A stretch of 64,000 nt of DNA from contig CAXKVR010000026.1 in the NCBI GenBank assembly GCA_964058845.1, positions 1 through 64,000 on the forward strand, in the 5' to 3' direction. This document shows positions 34,640-47,076 of this stretch, in pieces. A program made the position numbers and the translations under genes. How positions within the stretch are numbered: the first letter of the stretch is position 1; each line of letters opens with the position of its first letter. A model generated the notes under the pieces. That model did not search any database, was not told the origin of the DNA, and saw only the letters and a list, made by a program, of their open reading frames with translations. The DNA is from Carex sylvatica (Eukaryota > Streptophyta > Magnoliopsida > Poales > Cyperaceae).

Positions 34640-36713
34640 TGTTACACCAAAAAGATATAGTACAAAGTTTCAGTACATCAAACTGTACCTTTTAACCTTA
34701 AATACACTTTCAGTTCAGATTGCAAGTATACAAGCCTACCGCGTAGTATATTATCGGGTACCGATCCACAGGGAGTAAGTTTAGATACTAGATTTAGACT
34801 TTATTAATTAATTTCAGAAAAGAAGTAAGTGCAATAAAATAGAATAGGGGGGTTTGTTTAAGTAGTCCTAAAGGTTGGGTTCAATACCCGAAAAAGAGAA
34901 ATTATAAACAATAAATAAAAAATAAAGAAAGTAAAGATTGGTTTGCTTTCAAGTTAAGGAAATCTAGGGGTATTCGGTCTACAATTCCTTGCTAATTCTA
35001 TCTATTCGATATTTGTTTAAATTCATGTATGATTTAATGAGGTTTCTAACCTAATATGTCATTAAGGGTCACTTTCGTGAATTAATAAAGTGCCTAAGCA
35101 ATTCGGACTTTAAATTTACGTCATTCATCCTAGCTACCTAGACCATAAGCTCTTGTTAGTCTCTCATCTCCTCAAATATTGGTACTTCACAGTTACGTCA
35201 TTCATACCAATATCCGATTCAATTTGAGATATCCTAATAAGGGTATGACTTCACAGTTACGTCCTTCACCAAGTTCCTAATCCTAATTTCTGTAGTTCCG
35301 GTTTGATTTCGTAGTTGGTTAGATCTTAATCAAAACCTAAGGTATTTGTGTTCATAATTGGTACTCTCCTCTCGTCCTAACTTCTTTGGTTCTTTCGAAT
35401 CTAAAGCGAAACTACATGGATTTTAAGTACTAATTATGTAGTTAACACAAATTATAAATCTCAAAAATTAGCATCAAATCCCATAAAACAATCATAATAA
35501 AAATAAATAACCGAATAAGATACAATTAAACAAGTTCATGCATTGACCTAAATCCCTAGAAAGGGATCTACTCTCTCTTGGAGAGATTTATTACAAAAGT
35601 TGGCAAAAATAAGAAGAAATGAAATAAAGAAATAGTTACACCCTTTATTGAATCAAGAACCTCAATCTTGCCGAAATCTTGCTTGGACCTTTTTCTCCTT
35701 CCTTGAAAAGCTTTCGGAACTCCTAGAATGGCTGCAGATTTATCGCTATATTTTATGAAAATTGGCATGCACCAAGGGGTGAGAGAGAGAGAGATGTAAG
35801 ATGATAGATGTGAGATGTGTGTGTGATGTGTGAGATATATCATTTAATGGAAAATGAACTCCCCTTATATAGCAAAAGACTATGTCCAATTTAGAGGCTA
35901 GAATGTGGGGTTAGTGGGTGTTATATTTACCTTGTTTTCCTGGACTGATGTGTCCAAATTTAACTGTCAAAAAGCGTCCCTGGCTTGTTAAAAATAGAAA
36001 CTGTATTGAAAATGTGTAATTCTGGCTGTCTGCGGGTTCAGTGAGTCTGCACTGGTGGTGAGTGCGGGTGGATGACCCGTACTAATTTAACTTTCCATAT
36101 TTAACTTAGAAGAAAAATTCTGCAAAATTTCTGAGTGCGTCGGCACTGGTGGTGAGTGCAGGTGGCTGACCCACACTGATGAATTTTCTGAGTTGTTCTG
36201 AAGTTCCTGAAATTGGCTAAGTACTGAGTGCGGGTGGATGACCCGCACTGGAGTTGACTACGTTCGCACTAGGCTCGGACTTTTTTCCTGTGAAGTGCTG
36301 AGATTCTGAAAATTTGCCCAAGTGCTGAGTGAGTCCGCAGTGGTGGTGAGTGCGTCCGCACTGGATCCCAAATTTCCTTTTTTATTTTCTCAAGTTGTAG
36401 ATCTTCGCGCTAGCTTTCCGAAAAGTGGTCATATGTCCAAAACGGAGTTACGAGTCAAAAGTTGTGGCCGTTTTAAGTTCAAACTCCATTTTTGCATTTC
36501 TGCTACAGTGCGTCTGCACTGGATCTGACTGCGGGTGATCCATCCGCACTAGGAGTATTTTTCTTCATTTTTCATCATTTTCTGCACTGTAAAGCCAAAC
36601 AAACGCAGTAACTTGATTCTAGATGTATATATTCACTTTATATTCAAAATACAAGATATTTGGCATTTTATGATGAAAACTAGATCGAATATGTATATAA
36701 TTTATGCTTATCA
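34640..36713 (-). repeat. Solo LTR of the same Gypsy-type family, minus orientation, TSD ATATT
   Basis: Read on the minus strand it begins TGATAAGCATAAATTATA and ends TTTGGTGTAACA. It is flanked by the perfect 5-bp duplication ATATT (34635-34639 and 36714-36718). It is 2074 bp long and collinear with 21893-23875, including the hairpin-rich U3 (about 36000-36560), the TATA box, the CT/GA run and the CACAGTTACGTCCTTCA repeats. No internal region remains. Confidence 0.93.
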
Positions 36714-36752
36714 ATATTCTCTATTTCTCTTTTTAGCGAATATATAAATTAA

Positions 36753-37150
36753 GAGGATGGTTCCAATACCTCATGTTTTCATATCTTATTATGTATCACA
36801 TTTTATATTTTTATTTTCAAAGCCTAAATTGTCTATCTGAACTGTTCAATATGATATCCATATTAAAATATGCTTGGAGATCAAATTTTATAATTTTTGA
36901 AATTTTTTTACTATTTTTTTAGATAGGTACAAAATCAGTATTTCTGAACGATAAAAAAAACAGTGATTTTGGTATCTATATTAATAAATAGTAAAAAAAA
37001 TTCAAAAATTATAAAATTTCATCTACAAACATATTTTAGTATGAATATCATGTTGAGTGGTTCGGATCGACAATTTAAATTTTTAAAATAAAAGTATAAA
37101 ATATGAGGTATAATGAGATATGAAAATAATAAGGTATTGAAACTCTCCTC
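36753..37150. mobile_element. Mutator-type MITE, TSD ATAAATTAA
   Basis: The ends GAGGATGGTTCCAATACC and GGTATTGAAACTCTCCTC are inverted repeats, and the arms remain complementary nearly to the centre. The perfect 9-bp duplication ATAAATTAA lies at 36744-36752 and 37151-37159, as expected for Mutator-like transposition. The 398 bp are non-coding. Confidence 0.88.
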
Positions 37151-37159
37151 ATAAATTAA

Positions 37160-37871
37160 TGAGTATAAAATGCAATATTTACTATTGTAAAATATTGTAA
37201 ATGTAATGACTAAATTAGTTATTTTTATTTGTAAATCTGACAATAACAGTAACAACAACAATGTGAAAAGAATATGTTTTTTGCAAATAAATTATATTAT
37301 AATTTGACTATTTTATTCTTAACCAAATCACTAGTTAAAAATTTTGATATAAAAAATAAACGACAATAATGATAAAGATCATCATAACAAAACTCTATTT
37401 TACAAATAAATGTCACAAATTTTGCATGTCACATCTCAAAGACTAGAATATCATGATGTTCTTTCCAAAAATATCTTCAAAACAAAAGTTTCAAATTTTG
37501 TACTACTTGCATGAGCAAAAAAACAAATCCTCAATTAATGCAAATTCTAATTATGTCTGACAAGTAATGACATGTTAATCCCTCTTACCAACAACAACAA
37601 AGATACAAACAATTTTATTATCACTACGTAGCAAAAGAAGGAACACAAAATTGGATTTTTTTTACATCTCCCTTATCATGCAATGCAACTGTGATTCAGG
37701 GACACTGTAGATTTAGGAGCCCTTCATTAAATATCTACAGTACATATTTCGTACGGAGCTGATGACAGAACGATCAGATAGCATTGGACGGTTAGAGGAT
37801 AATTTATTTATAGAAGATATTATAAAATATCAGAACAGACTAAGAGAGAGAAAGACAGAGTAAGAACCATC
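37160..37871. other. AT-rich spacer
   Basis: No coding region or clear repeat is visible. Confidence 0.45.
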
Positions 37872-38250
37872 TAACATCAGTGTCATTTCAATCTATATAA
37901 TATCAACTTTAAAATCTATCAAATAAACTTCAAATGATAAATTCAAACCGTTCAAACCAATTTACATTATGTGTGATGTGTTTACATACAAAAATTTTAT
38001 ATTTTCAAGTTATTTTAGTATCAAATCAAGTGGTAAAAATATTAAAAAATTAATGTATTAAAATTAACTTAATAACTCACATATTTGACCGCTTGTTCTA
38101 ATACTAAATAAATTCAAAAAGTTATAGATTTTGAATGTAAACGCACAACTAATGAAGTAGATCAGTTTGAACGGTTTGGATTTACCGTTTGAAGTCGATT
38201 TGATAGGTTTTAGAATTTGTGTTATATAGATTAAAATGACATTGATGTTA
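37872..38250. mobile_element. Inverted-repeat MITE
   Basis: The left arm (TAACATCAGTGTCATTTCAA, then ATTCAAACCGTTCAAAC) pairs with the right arm (GTTTGAACGGTTTGGAT, then AAAATGACATTGATGTTA) over about 85 bp. The target duplication is not clear. Confidence 0.6.
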
Positions 38251-39301
38251 TACTAGCCAAACTCTATATAAGTAATTTAGTAAAAAATTCTCTGATATGA
38301 TTTTTCTTTTTTATCGATTAAAAGATATTTTTTCAATTACGTTCGATTCCCTGTAGCAATTTTTTTTCGATTCTGAACTAATTTTTTTTTCACTGGATGG
38401 AGACCAAAAAGAATTAAAAATAACTGAAGAAATTAAAACTATTTAGATTGACATTTTTTTACTAATCTACAAATTTTAAAGTACTCTTTTTCTTTTCTTC
38501 TATTATTTTATAATATTTTTTATAATTTAAACTTATCCGAGAATTATCCTCTATAGCGCATCACATGGCATTTCAAATCCTTCAATTATTTTATTTTTAC
38601 AAATTGAAAAATTAATTTATCATAACACAAGATTGATTATTTCATTTCTCAATAAATATATAGGACCGAACAATGATTCGGTTTTATTGGGAAGAGGTCA
38701 ATGAATTCGGTTTGGTATAAAAATTAATAAGACCAAATTATAGATTTAGTCTTATTGGCCTCTCCCCAATGAGACCTCAAAGGAAGAGAGGAAATACTGC
38801 AATCAATATTTTGGTTTCAGTAGTGAAGAAATGTTGCAACTTACGAATATTACTGAGATCGAATTATTGATTTAATTCATATAAATATATACTCTAATAG
38901 AAATTATAAAATAATTATGCCATCTATGAGATTGAAAAATTATAATATATCTTTTTCCGATATTTTTTTAAATTTCTAAAAATATAAAAAATGAAAATTT
39001 TGATTCATAGGATTTGCTTGTGATTTGAGTAAACCTTATCGCCAACAGTTCAGGAATAGGGAACAGGAGAGCTTCGCCGTAGACGATCTCAAATTGTATA
39101 GCAACCAACTGTTGAAACTTGAAACAGAAATAGTGTGTTAGTTACCGGTTACGATGAAAAAGGTTGCAATTTGCAAACGTCATTCCAAGGATTTAAAATA
39201 ATTTATTATTTCATGAGTTGGTCGAACAGCAAATTAGAGGTTTAGGGAATTTAATCTATTCATTTTAATTTTTTTATAAAATGAATGTATCGTTGTCAAT
39301 A
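38251..39301. other. Spacer, no gene seen
   Basis: A short inverted repeat (GACCGAACAATGATTCGGTTTTATTGG with TTATTGGCCTCTCC-like words) lies near 38660-38780. No gene is visible. Confidence 0.4.
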
Positions 39302-39310
39302 TGATATATT

Positions 39311-39690
39311 GAAGAGGATTCAAATACTTTTATTTTTTATGTCTTTATTATACTTTTATTTTTTAAAGGTTAATAGCTTAAAATTTAAACTTAAATATTA
39401 CAATAAAACTATTATATTTTATCCTTATTATTTTTCTCATGAGCATATAAAAGATTACAACATTTCGACTTCATTTTGACCGGTATCAATAGTTTGCAAA
39501 AATACATTGATATGAATATATTCTGAACGTTGATATTTCAACCTATTGATTCATATAAAAATAAAATAAAAAACATAAATTTTACATGTAATATAAAATA
39601 TATATATATAGATCACATCTAGTGGTTTTATTTTCACATATAAGTTTTAATTTTTTGTTATTGAAAAAAGAAAACCCTTGAACCCTCCTC
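39311..39690. mobile_element. Mutator-type MITE, TSD TGATATATT
   Basis: The element starts GAAGAGGATTCAAA and ends TTGAACCCTCCTC. The perfect 9-bp duplication TGATATATT lies at 39302-39310 and 39691-39699. The interior is collinear with the copies at 3828 and 33179. Confidence 0.85.
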
Positions 39691-39819
39691 TGATATATTA
39701 TTATTACATTAATATTTTTATTATGTCACGTAATTACAATAATTATTTAAGTAACTACTATTATCATTACTTCGTTAGTAATATCATTGTTTATTATTTG
39801 TGTTATGATTTTGCCGAAA

Positions 39820-40990
39820 TTTTTAAGTATACCATAATACAAAAAAATAAACCAAATAACCATCGAATTCTAAAAATTCAAAATTTACCCTGACCGCATC
39901 GGATAGATGCGAATCCATACCCGATGTAGCCACTTTTTCTTTTTCTTCCCAAAGCATCTACCCGATGTGGTCCCTTTTTCTTTTTCTTCCCAAACAGATG
40001 CCAAAAATTTTCATTATATTATTGTTTAAACAAAAGATGCGGCGTACGTTGAATAATTATATATTATATTGTGTATCAGCCACATCTGTTTAACATGCAA
40101 ATCTAATTACAATATAAATAAATACATACAAAAAAATATTAACATGCAAATCCAATTAAATATTGACATGCATGACATGCAAATCCAATTAAATATTAAC
40201 ATTCATTCTATCACTCTACATTATTCTACAATTACACTACAAAAATCTAAATTACACTAAAAAAAAAAAATCATTCAACAATTAATTTATACTACATGCA
40301 AACTAAAAGATTATATAATTAATAATTACACTGCAAAACCTAAATTATACTAAACAAAATACCAGTCATTGTATGTCTACCATTGATAAAAAAAACTTAA
40401 ACTGAATTTTTGAGGCACTAAACGATATTTTTTTTGCAATTATAATTCCATCAGTGTCCAGGGATGCTTCCCCGGGCAAAATCTAGATCTGTCTCGTCCC
40501 CCCTTTCCGAATTGTGTTCATACGCGCAAATTCGATTTTCCTAACTAAAGTTATGACTGTTTAAAGTTTTTTCAAGAAACAACGATGCTTCCGTACAAAA
40601 ATACTGATAACACACAGATGCTTTTGTCCGGCTTAACGATGGCAGAAGTGCATCGATGTTTCATTGTCAAAATATCGATGACGCACCCATATTATCTAAA
40701 CAGTCATAACTTGTGCATTTACAACAATGCTTCAAACTTCTAAACCCAATATAATGAAATCAAACTACTTAAAACTTCACAGAAATTTTAAAAAATGGAC
40801 CACATCGCCTACCTGAGGTCCCCTGGATCGCATCTAGGGGAAGCGGCCCCCATTTTAGGTCTGCTTCTAGGGGATGCGGCCCTCAGAAAGAGATCTGCAT
40901 CTAGGAAATACGGCCAGGATATTTTTTATAATTTTTAAATTTTAATGGTTATTTGGTTTTTTTTTTAATATTATGGTACTTTAAAAAAAC
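39820..40990. mobile_element. Inverted-repeat element of about 1.2 kb
   Basis: The left end (AGTATACCATAATACAAAAA, then AAACCAAATAACCAT) pairs with the right end (ATGGTTATTTGGTTTTTTTT, then AATATTATGGTACTTTAAA) for about 70 bp. Inside, GATGCGGCC/GCATC-type words and a direct repeat of ACATGCAAATCCAATTAAAT (40141 and 40178) occur. No transposase frame is present. Boundaries are approximate. Confidence 0.6.
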
Positions 40991-43963
40991 ATGGGGGACC
41001 TGTTATTGGTCATATCATCGCTATCATTATTATTACTCATGAGTGGTGTTATATATGGTGGTGCTTTACAAAGCAATAACAGGTCCGTACTTTGACTCTA
41101 TATTTTTATTTCCACAGTGCAAACGGTGGATTCGAGCTGTTCAATGAAAGTCAAATGTATATTTATTATTTATTATTTATTATCATTATTGTTGATGTTG
41201 TTGTTTTTCTTCTTATTATTCATTTTTTTATGAACTATTTCTTCTTCATTATTATCATTATCATCATCATTATTATTACTATAGTGAGCTTATATATGGT
41301 AATATGCAAATTATGGATAGATTTGTACTATAAATTCATATCTTCATATTCAAAGTTCAAATAATCAATCTGAACTATTAAACATAATCTCCATATAAAA
41401 ACATAATTGAAGACAAAACTATATATTTTTTTTATAATTTTTACTATTTTCTAAATAGATAGAAAAATCACTTAATCTAAATATGCTAGACCATTTGAAA
41501 AGCAATAATTTTCTACTTATTTGAAAAAATAGTAAAAAGATTCTAAAAATATAAAATTTAGTTTTCAAGTACGTATGCTTTCATATAAAGATCATATTTA
41601 ACAGTTCAGATCAATTATTTGAACTTAAAAAATAAAGATATAGATCTATAACACAAGTCAATATGTAATATTGATATTACCATAATCTCACTCTAATACT
41701 ATTATTATACAAGCCACCATTTTCAGAATGATACCAAACAACAGTTTTACTCTTCAGAATATACAAGAATAGCATCATGCTAACTTCCATACTGATTTAC
41801 CAATTATTATACTTCTACAATTCAAAAAAGCATTATGGGAGCATTATTAAAAAAAAGCAAGGGTTTTGCTTTTTAAAGAATTGTAAATTAGCTTCTAACT
41901 TGTGGCCCGGTCACTTGTATCTATTTCAAATTTGGCTCCTATCATTAGATATTTGGTTAGTTTTATTTCAAACCATTTGATTTGATTTCTCCGAGTTCGA
42001 TTCAAAATAGCTCGATATATTACTATATTATCCAATTTGAGATAGCTAGCACTTAACATAAGATATAATGGTAATATATTTAAACAAATGAAATTTTTTT
42101 TTTTTTCAAATTTCAGAATATTGAAATTAAATTATTTTTATGTAAAAATATTATTAATTATTATTTATTTATTTTTAAATATGAAAAATACAAATCTAAT
42201 ATTGTGTTCACGATCGAGTTCAATTCAAGTTCGAATTAGTTCGAACGACTCGACTCAACAATTCAATAATTTAATATTTATAAAGAATCTTCAATCGAAT
42301 TTTGAAAATACAACCTCTTACATAAAATATATTATATTTTCCAATAAATCAAACATTAATTCTCTCAATGACTCAATTTTTTTTTTAGGAAAAATAGGAT
42401 CATAGATCCATATTTGATTGATAATTACTCGATTTTATTAGCATGTTATTTTTTTAACAAGTAACAATATAATACGAGTTGTCTTTTAATGTGAATGTCT
42501 GCGGTACTCATGGTATCATTAATTGTTCAATGATAAGTCAAAATTTCATGGGGGTTGGCAGGTTGCTCATTTATAATTGGTCTATTTCCAGTACAGCGTG
42601 GCACCGCTTTACAAAACGGTAAAATGGGTGAGATCCAACAACCGCACCACTATTGAACGAGGTGCACCATTAATTGTTAAAGAGGATCTAAATTCCAAGT
42701 GGAATTTACCTTTCAAAATTTAATATCTTATTCCAACAAGTTGGAGTTGGAGTGCATAAAATGTATTCAAATCCTGTGCAATACCTGACCGTGTAGAATG
42801 AGATCTGAGTCGTCTATTTTAATTTGGCACGAATCTCAAAACAGACCTCCCTTTATGATATAAATAGATATCGAATTGATTTTGGCTCAACGGAAAATAT
42901 TTTATCAACTGCAGTACTGCAGGAGATAGTCGATTTTAAGGAGGCCAAGGAAAATATTATGGAGAAATACATGAGAAGACTTGTTTTACATGTACATCAT
43001 GATTTTTTTTTTTTTTCCTCAAAATGTCATAACTTAATTATTATAATAATATTTTTTGTTAAAGATTGTTGTAAGAATATAATTAGCGAAACAATTTTAT
43101 AATATCATTTGTAATTACTTGAATGTTTTCAATTATAAAAAAAACCACGAATTAAGTCTTTTATGTAGATTCTAGATTTTTCATTTGAGCTAATTAGTTG
43201 AATTATAAACTGTACATTTTTTAAAAGTCACTTATTGTATACTCTACAAAGACAATTTTATTGTGCATTTAAATTTGTGTACATTTTCTGTCTTAGCATA
43301 TGTTCAAACTTCAAAGTAAACAGTCATTTATTTAAAGGACAGAAAAATAAATTTGCAATAGTAATCAAATTGAGGCAAACTACTTTTTTTTCGTTTTCTA
43401 ATGAAGCAAATGGACGAAAATATTCTTTTATTGTTACAAAAATTATTACATTCTTTAGTTCAAAATTTAATCATAGAATATTTAAATGTACACTAAATTT
43501 TTTTTTAATTTTAAAAATATCATTTTTTTTCCCAAAATATCTTGTTGTGACGAAAAAGCCATTGACGAAAACATATCTTGTTGTGACGATAAATCAATGC
43601 TTGTTTTCCAATAATTGACCTAAAAATCAAGCATTGATTTATCATTTTATTGTATATATTATGAAGGCATATAACTAGAAACTTAAAATTACTATCAAGC
43701 AAGTGCGAGAATCAATATATAATATAATGATTAAGGTAATGCTTTCGTGTAAGAGGTGGTTGATTCAAAATCTGATTAAAAAATCTCTTATAAATATTTA
43801 AAGTTGGAAGGATTCACTCTATATTTATCTTAAAAAAAAAAAAAATTCTAGGAAGCAAGTGCAAAGATCACTTACCAGGGCGTCTGTACCGCTGCACATT
43901 TGGATGGTGATGGAATAGCAAAAGTTTCGCTATTATGTGTTTGGATGAAAAAAAAAAAAAATG
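40991..43963. other. Gene-poor AT-rich region
   Basis: A partial copy of the 36753 MITE family lies at about 41280-41650, and ATT/ATC trinucleotide-like runs lie at 41160-41285. The frames at 42088-42405, 42824-43102 and 43235-43618 are AT-driven and show no recognisable protein signature. Confidence 0.45.
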
Positions 43964-43971
43964 TTGTTTTG

Positions 43972-44242
43972 CAGAGCAGATTTAAAGTCATTTAGAAGGT
44001 GGCTAACTGATTTCTATAATTTTAAAATTTTAGTTATATGTGCTAAAATTTAATTGAATTTATTTTTCTAGAATATTTGATATAGAGCTAGTCCTCCTCA
44101 TAAATTTTAATATTTGCTTGTAGTTTAGTGGTTAGAGCTTATTTTATTTTGATGGAGTACATGGATTCAATTCCCACCAATCACAATTTGTACATTTTTA
44201 AGTTTTAGCACACTCTATCAAGATTTTCTAGTTCTGCCCTTG
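43972..44242. mobile_element. hAT-type TIR element with tRNA-like boxes, TSD TTGTTTTG/TTGTTATG
   Basis: The ends CAGAGCAGATTTA and CTAGTTCTGCCCTTG are inverted repeats of the same family as 34019. The flanking 8-mers TTGTTTTG (43964-43971) and TTGTTATG (44243-44250) differ at one base. The interior holds A-box-like TAGTTTAGTGGT (44121-44132) and B-box-like GGATTCAATTCCC (44163-44175). Confidence 0.7.
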
Positions 44243-44250
44243 TTGTTATG

Positions 44251-47076
44251 AACTCTTGGATTAACAGAGTTAGCTCGCTATTTTACTATTTTATTAATTT
44301 GTTAGATTAACAGTTTATCTGAATTGTGAATTTGTACAATCCAATTTAAAATAATACAAACTTCTCTTTTTAGAGAGTAGAAGATATATATATCAACTTA
44401 TCTATCAGTTTCATTCACTTAAGGGAAACAAAAGTGGGGTCCCATGGTTAGAAGCATTTATTTCTACAAATTTAGAAAAACACTTAATTTCTTTCGTTTG
44501 TCAGAATTAAAAAAAAAAACCCTGAAATTTCTTTAACAGAAAAAAAGAAACAAATCTGAAAATTCAGTCGCGGTATCATAAAAGAAAAGGACCCACTAAC
44601 ACAACCTGAAGTCCAGAATAAAAATAATTGAACCCACCGAGGCACCGACATTTTTATTGTTGCTATCAGTTTATATTACTGGTAAAAATAATATATTCAC
44701 AATCTCAAAAAATCCAAACTAGTGATACTTCATCACTTTATAATTATAGTCATCAAAGCATCTACATGTAAAAAAATAATAATTAAAGTCAGTTGTCAAA
44801 GCACCGAATAAAAATTAAGTTAATTTTAAATTTATTTTATAAAAAATGTTAAATTTTAAATTAGAAATTACATTACATCTCAAAAAGTAGAATAAGAAGC
44901 GATAACATGATTTTAGAAAAAAAAGAAAAAGAAAAAGGAAGTTTCAATACAAATGCTCTCGGTCACCTAAATATGAATTTTTAAATATTACATGAAGTAC
45001 TTCGAAATGAAGAGAAATTCAATTTTAAAAGTTTAGGTCCAACAATTAATATTCTTGCAAAGATGTTGAATTTTTACAAAGTATCAATAATTTTTTTAAA
45101 TAAATGTTATTGCTACCTTAATTTTTCCATAACAGAAAACATACAGTAGTGCTGTACATAGCATGATCATTTAATTAACTTTTTAATCCAAGGCCCCACT
45201 CATAGTGTGTAACTTGTCCTGCACCAGTTGGCACCAACTGATTACACACTTACAATTTACAAACCACAAAAATTTTACTTACCAAAGAAAACCATTAATA
45301 TCTTTTGCTAAAATTATTTATGATTTGTGCTCTGCATGAAGTTAAAACTACTTTGTCAATATTTATATTCCCGAATTATGAAATGGCAGGTTCTATTAAT
45401 AAATGTTGGTGGGACTTTTGAGTTAGAACTAAAGAGAATCTTGAGATTATAAACTTATTACGTTCAAACGGTATATTAATAATGCACATTAAATAATAAA
45501 TACAGCAAATTGCAACTTCTTATGGATCTTATATTGATTTGTGCTATTTTTGGAATACATGTGGCTGGTCAGATGTTGGAAGAAATAGGAAGGAAAAAAT
45601 GTAGAGTTATGTTTTCCCCCAAAACTTAGCAAATCAGAAGATTATGTTATAAAAATACTACATAATTATCATTTTAGTCCCCCTCCTCCTAATTACATAT
45701 GCTATGATTTAATTTATACAATGAATACATTCTAGTCTCTCTTTATTTATTTGATACAAAAACCGTTACTGATAATATATAGCAACATTAATTTTTTTTT
45801 TTATTAATATAGCAACATTAATTAATGTCTTCAAGAGCAGTGTTTCTAACTTTTCTTCAATATTTTATTTTTTTGCTTATTAGTTCCTTCTTTGCTACGT
45901 CAAACATCCAAATATTTGTTTATCCCTTAATTAGCATCGTCCACTTTCATCATATTTCCATTAACGAATCATACAGATAAGTCTCGTAACAGAATTATTT
46001 TTTTGTTTGAAAAATAAATAAATAAAAATTAGCACTTGAAAATTGAAAATAGCAAAGAGACAAAATTGCAATAAGACTTTTTGATCAAGTTCTGACTATA
46101 GACACAAGTCTAAGTGAACGTACAGACAGACTAAAACATGACTGTAACTTTTCAGCACTAATTGAACCTTTCTTATTTCACAAATTTTCGAATTCAATTT
46201 TTGAATATTTTTCGAATTCCTGTCAAAATTCCTTAGTGATAATATTTTTTCTTGAAGACCGGTTGATAATTTTGACAACTAACAAAGAAATTCCATTCAT
46301 CACAAAAAAAAATGAAGTCTTACCAACATGAGCGAAGCTAAACTTTCAACCTATAGAGGTGAAAACACATTAAAAATTAATTATATAAAATTTTCATACT
46401 TTTTTTTGAGACAGGAGGATGGAGATCAATTTAGAGTATACTTATAACATTTTGCTCTAACAATTTTTTGAAAATAAATAAATGTGAATTGACTCCATTC
46501 ACTGCAAGTAGATTTGCATCCGAGTACAAATCTGGTAAAAAAGAAAAAGAAAAAACAAAATGCAATTCTTCAGATGGGTCCCTCTAAATTTCTTAGCTTT
46601 CCCTTCAATATCGGGCAAACATCAATGCCCCAAACGAAACAAAGTACCAAACCCAACCCAAACCACATGTGAGTCCACAGCTGAGGAAAACAGAGCCACT
46701 GGATGGGTAAATAAATTGACGGGGTAGTTTTTACTTCATGCAGTGCAATAGTCTTATTCAACACTATACTGTCTGTGCGTTGCATGAAGCAAGAACAACT
46801 CTGTTAATATATTTGCCGGAAATGATGACTGGTTAGGATCACCTAGATGCCACCAGTTACCAGTACTTGCTCTTTACGCAGTTTACTCTTTACTGCTTTC
46901 CTTACCAACCCAAGTTCTCTCTTTATCTCTGATCTCTCTCTCCACCTCTCACATTGGATCCTCTCCTGTTACCATAAATCATTGCTATTTATCCTCCAAC
47001 ATTTGCTTCCCCAATCTAGCAAACAAGGAAAGAACCCATAACTCACATTTGTCATATACTTCCCTTCTTGGTCTTC
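44251..47076. other. Spacer and XTH upstream region
   Basis: There is no coding gene. The last 150-200 bp (from about 46910) are C/T-rich and probably hold the XTH 5' UTR. No TATA box could be chosen with confidence. Confidence 0.45.

Noticed and set aside
42088..43618. Frames of 90-130 codons at 42088, 42824 and 43235
   Set aside because: They are Phe/Ile/Asn/Lys-rich, as expected of chance frames in AT-rich DNA, with no motif.
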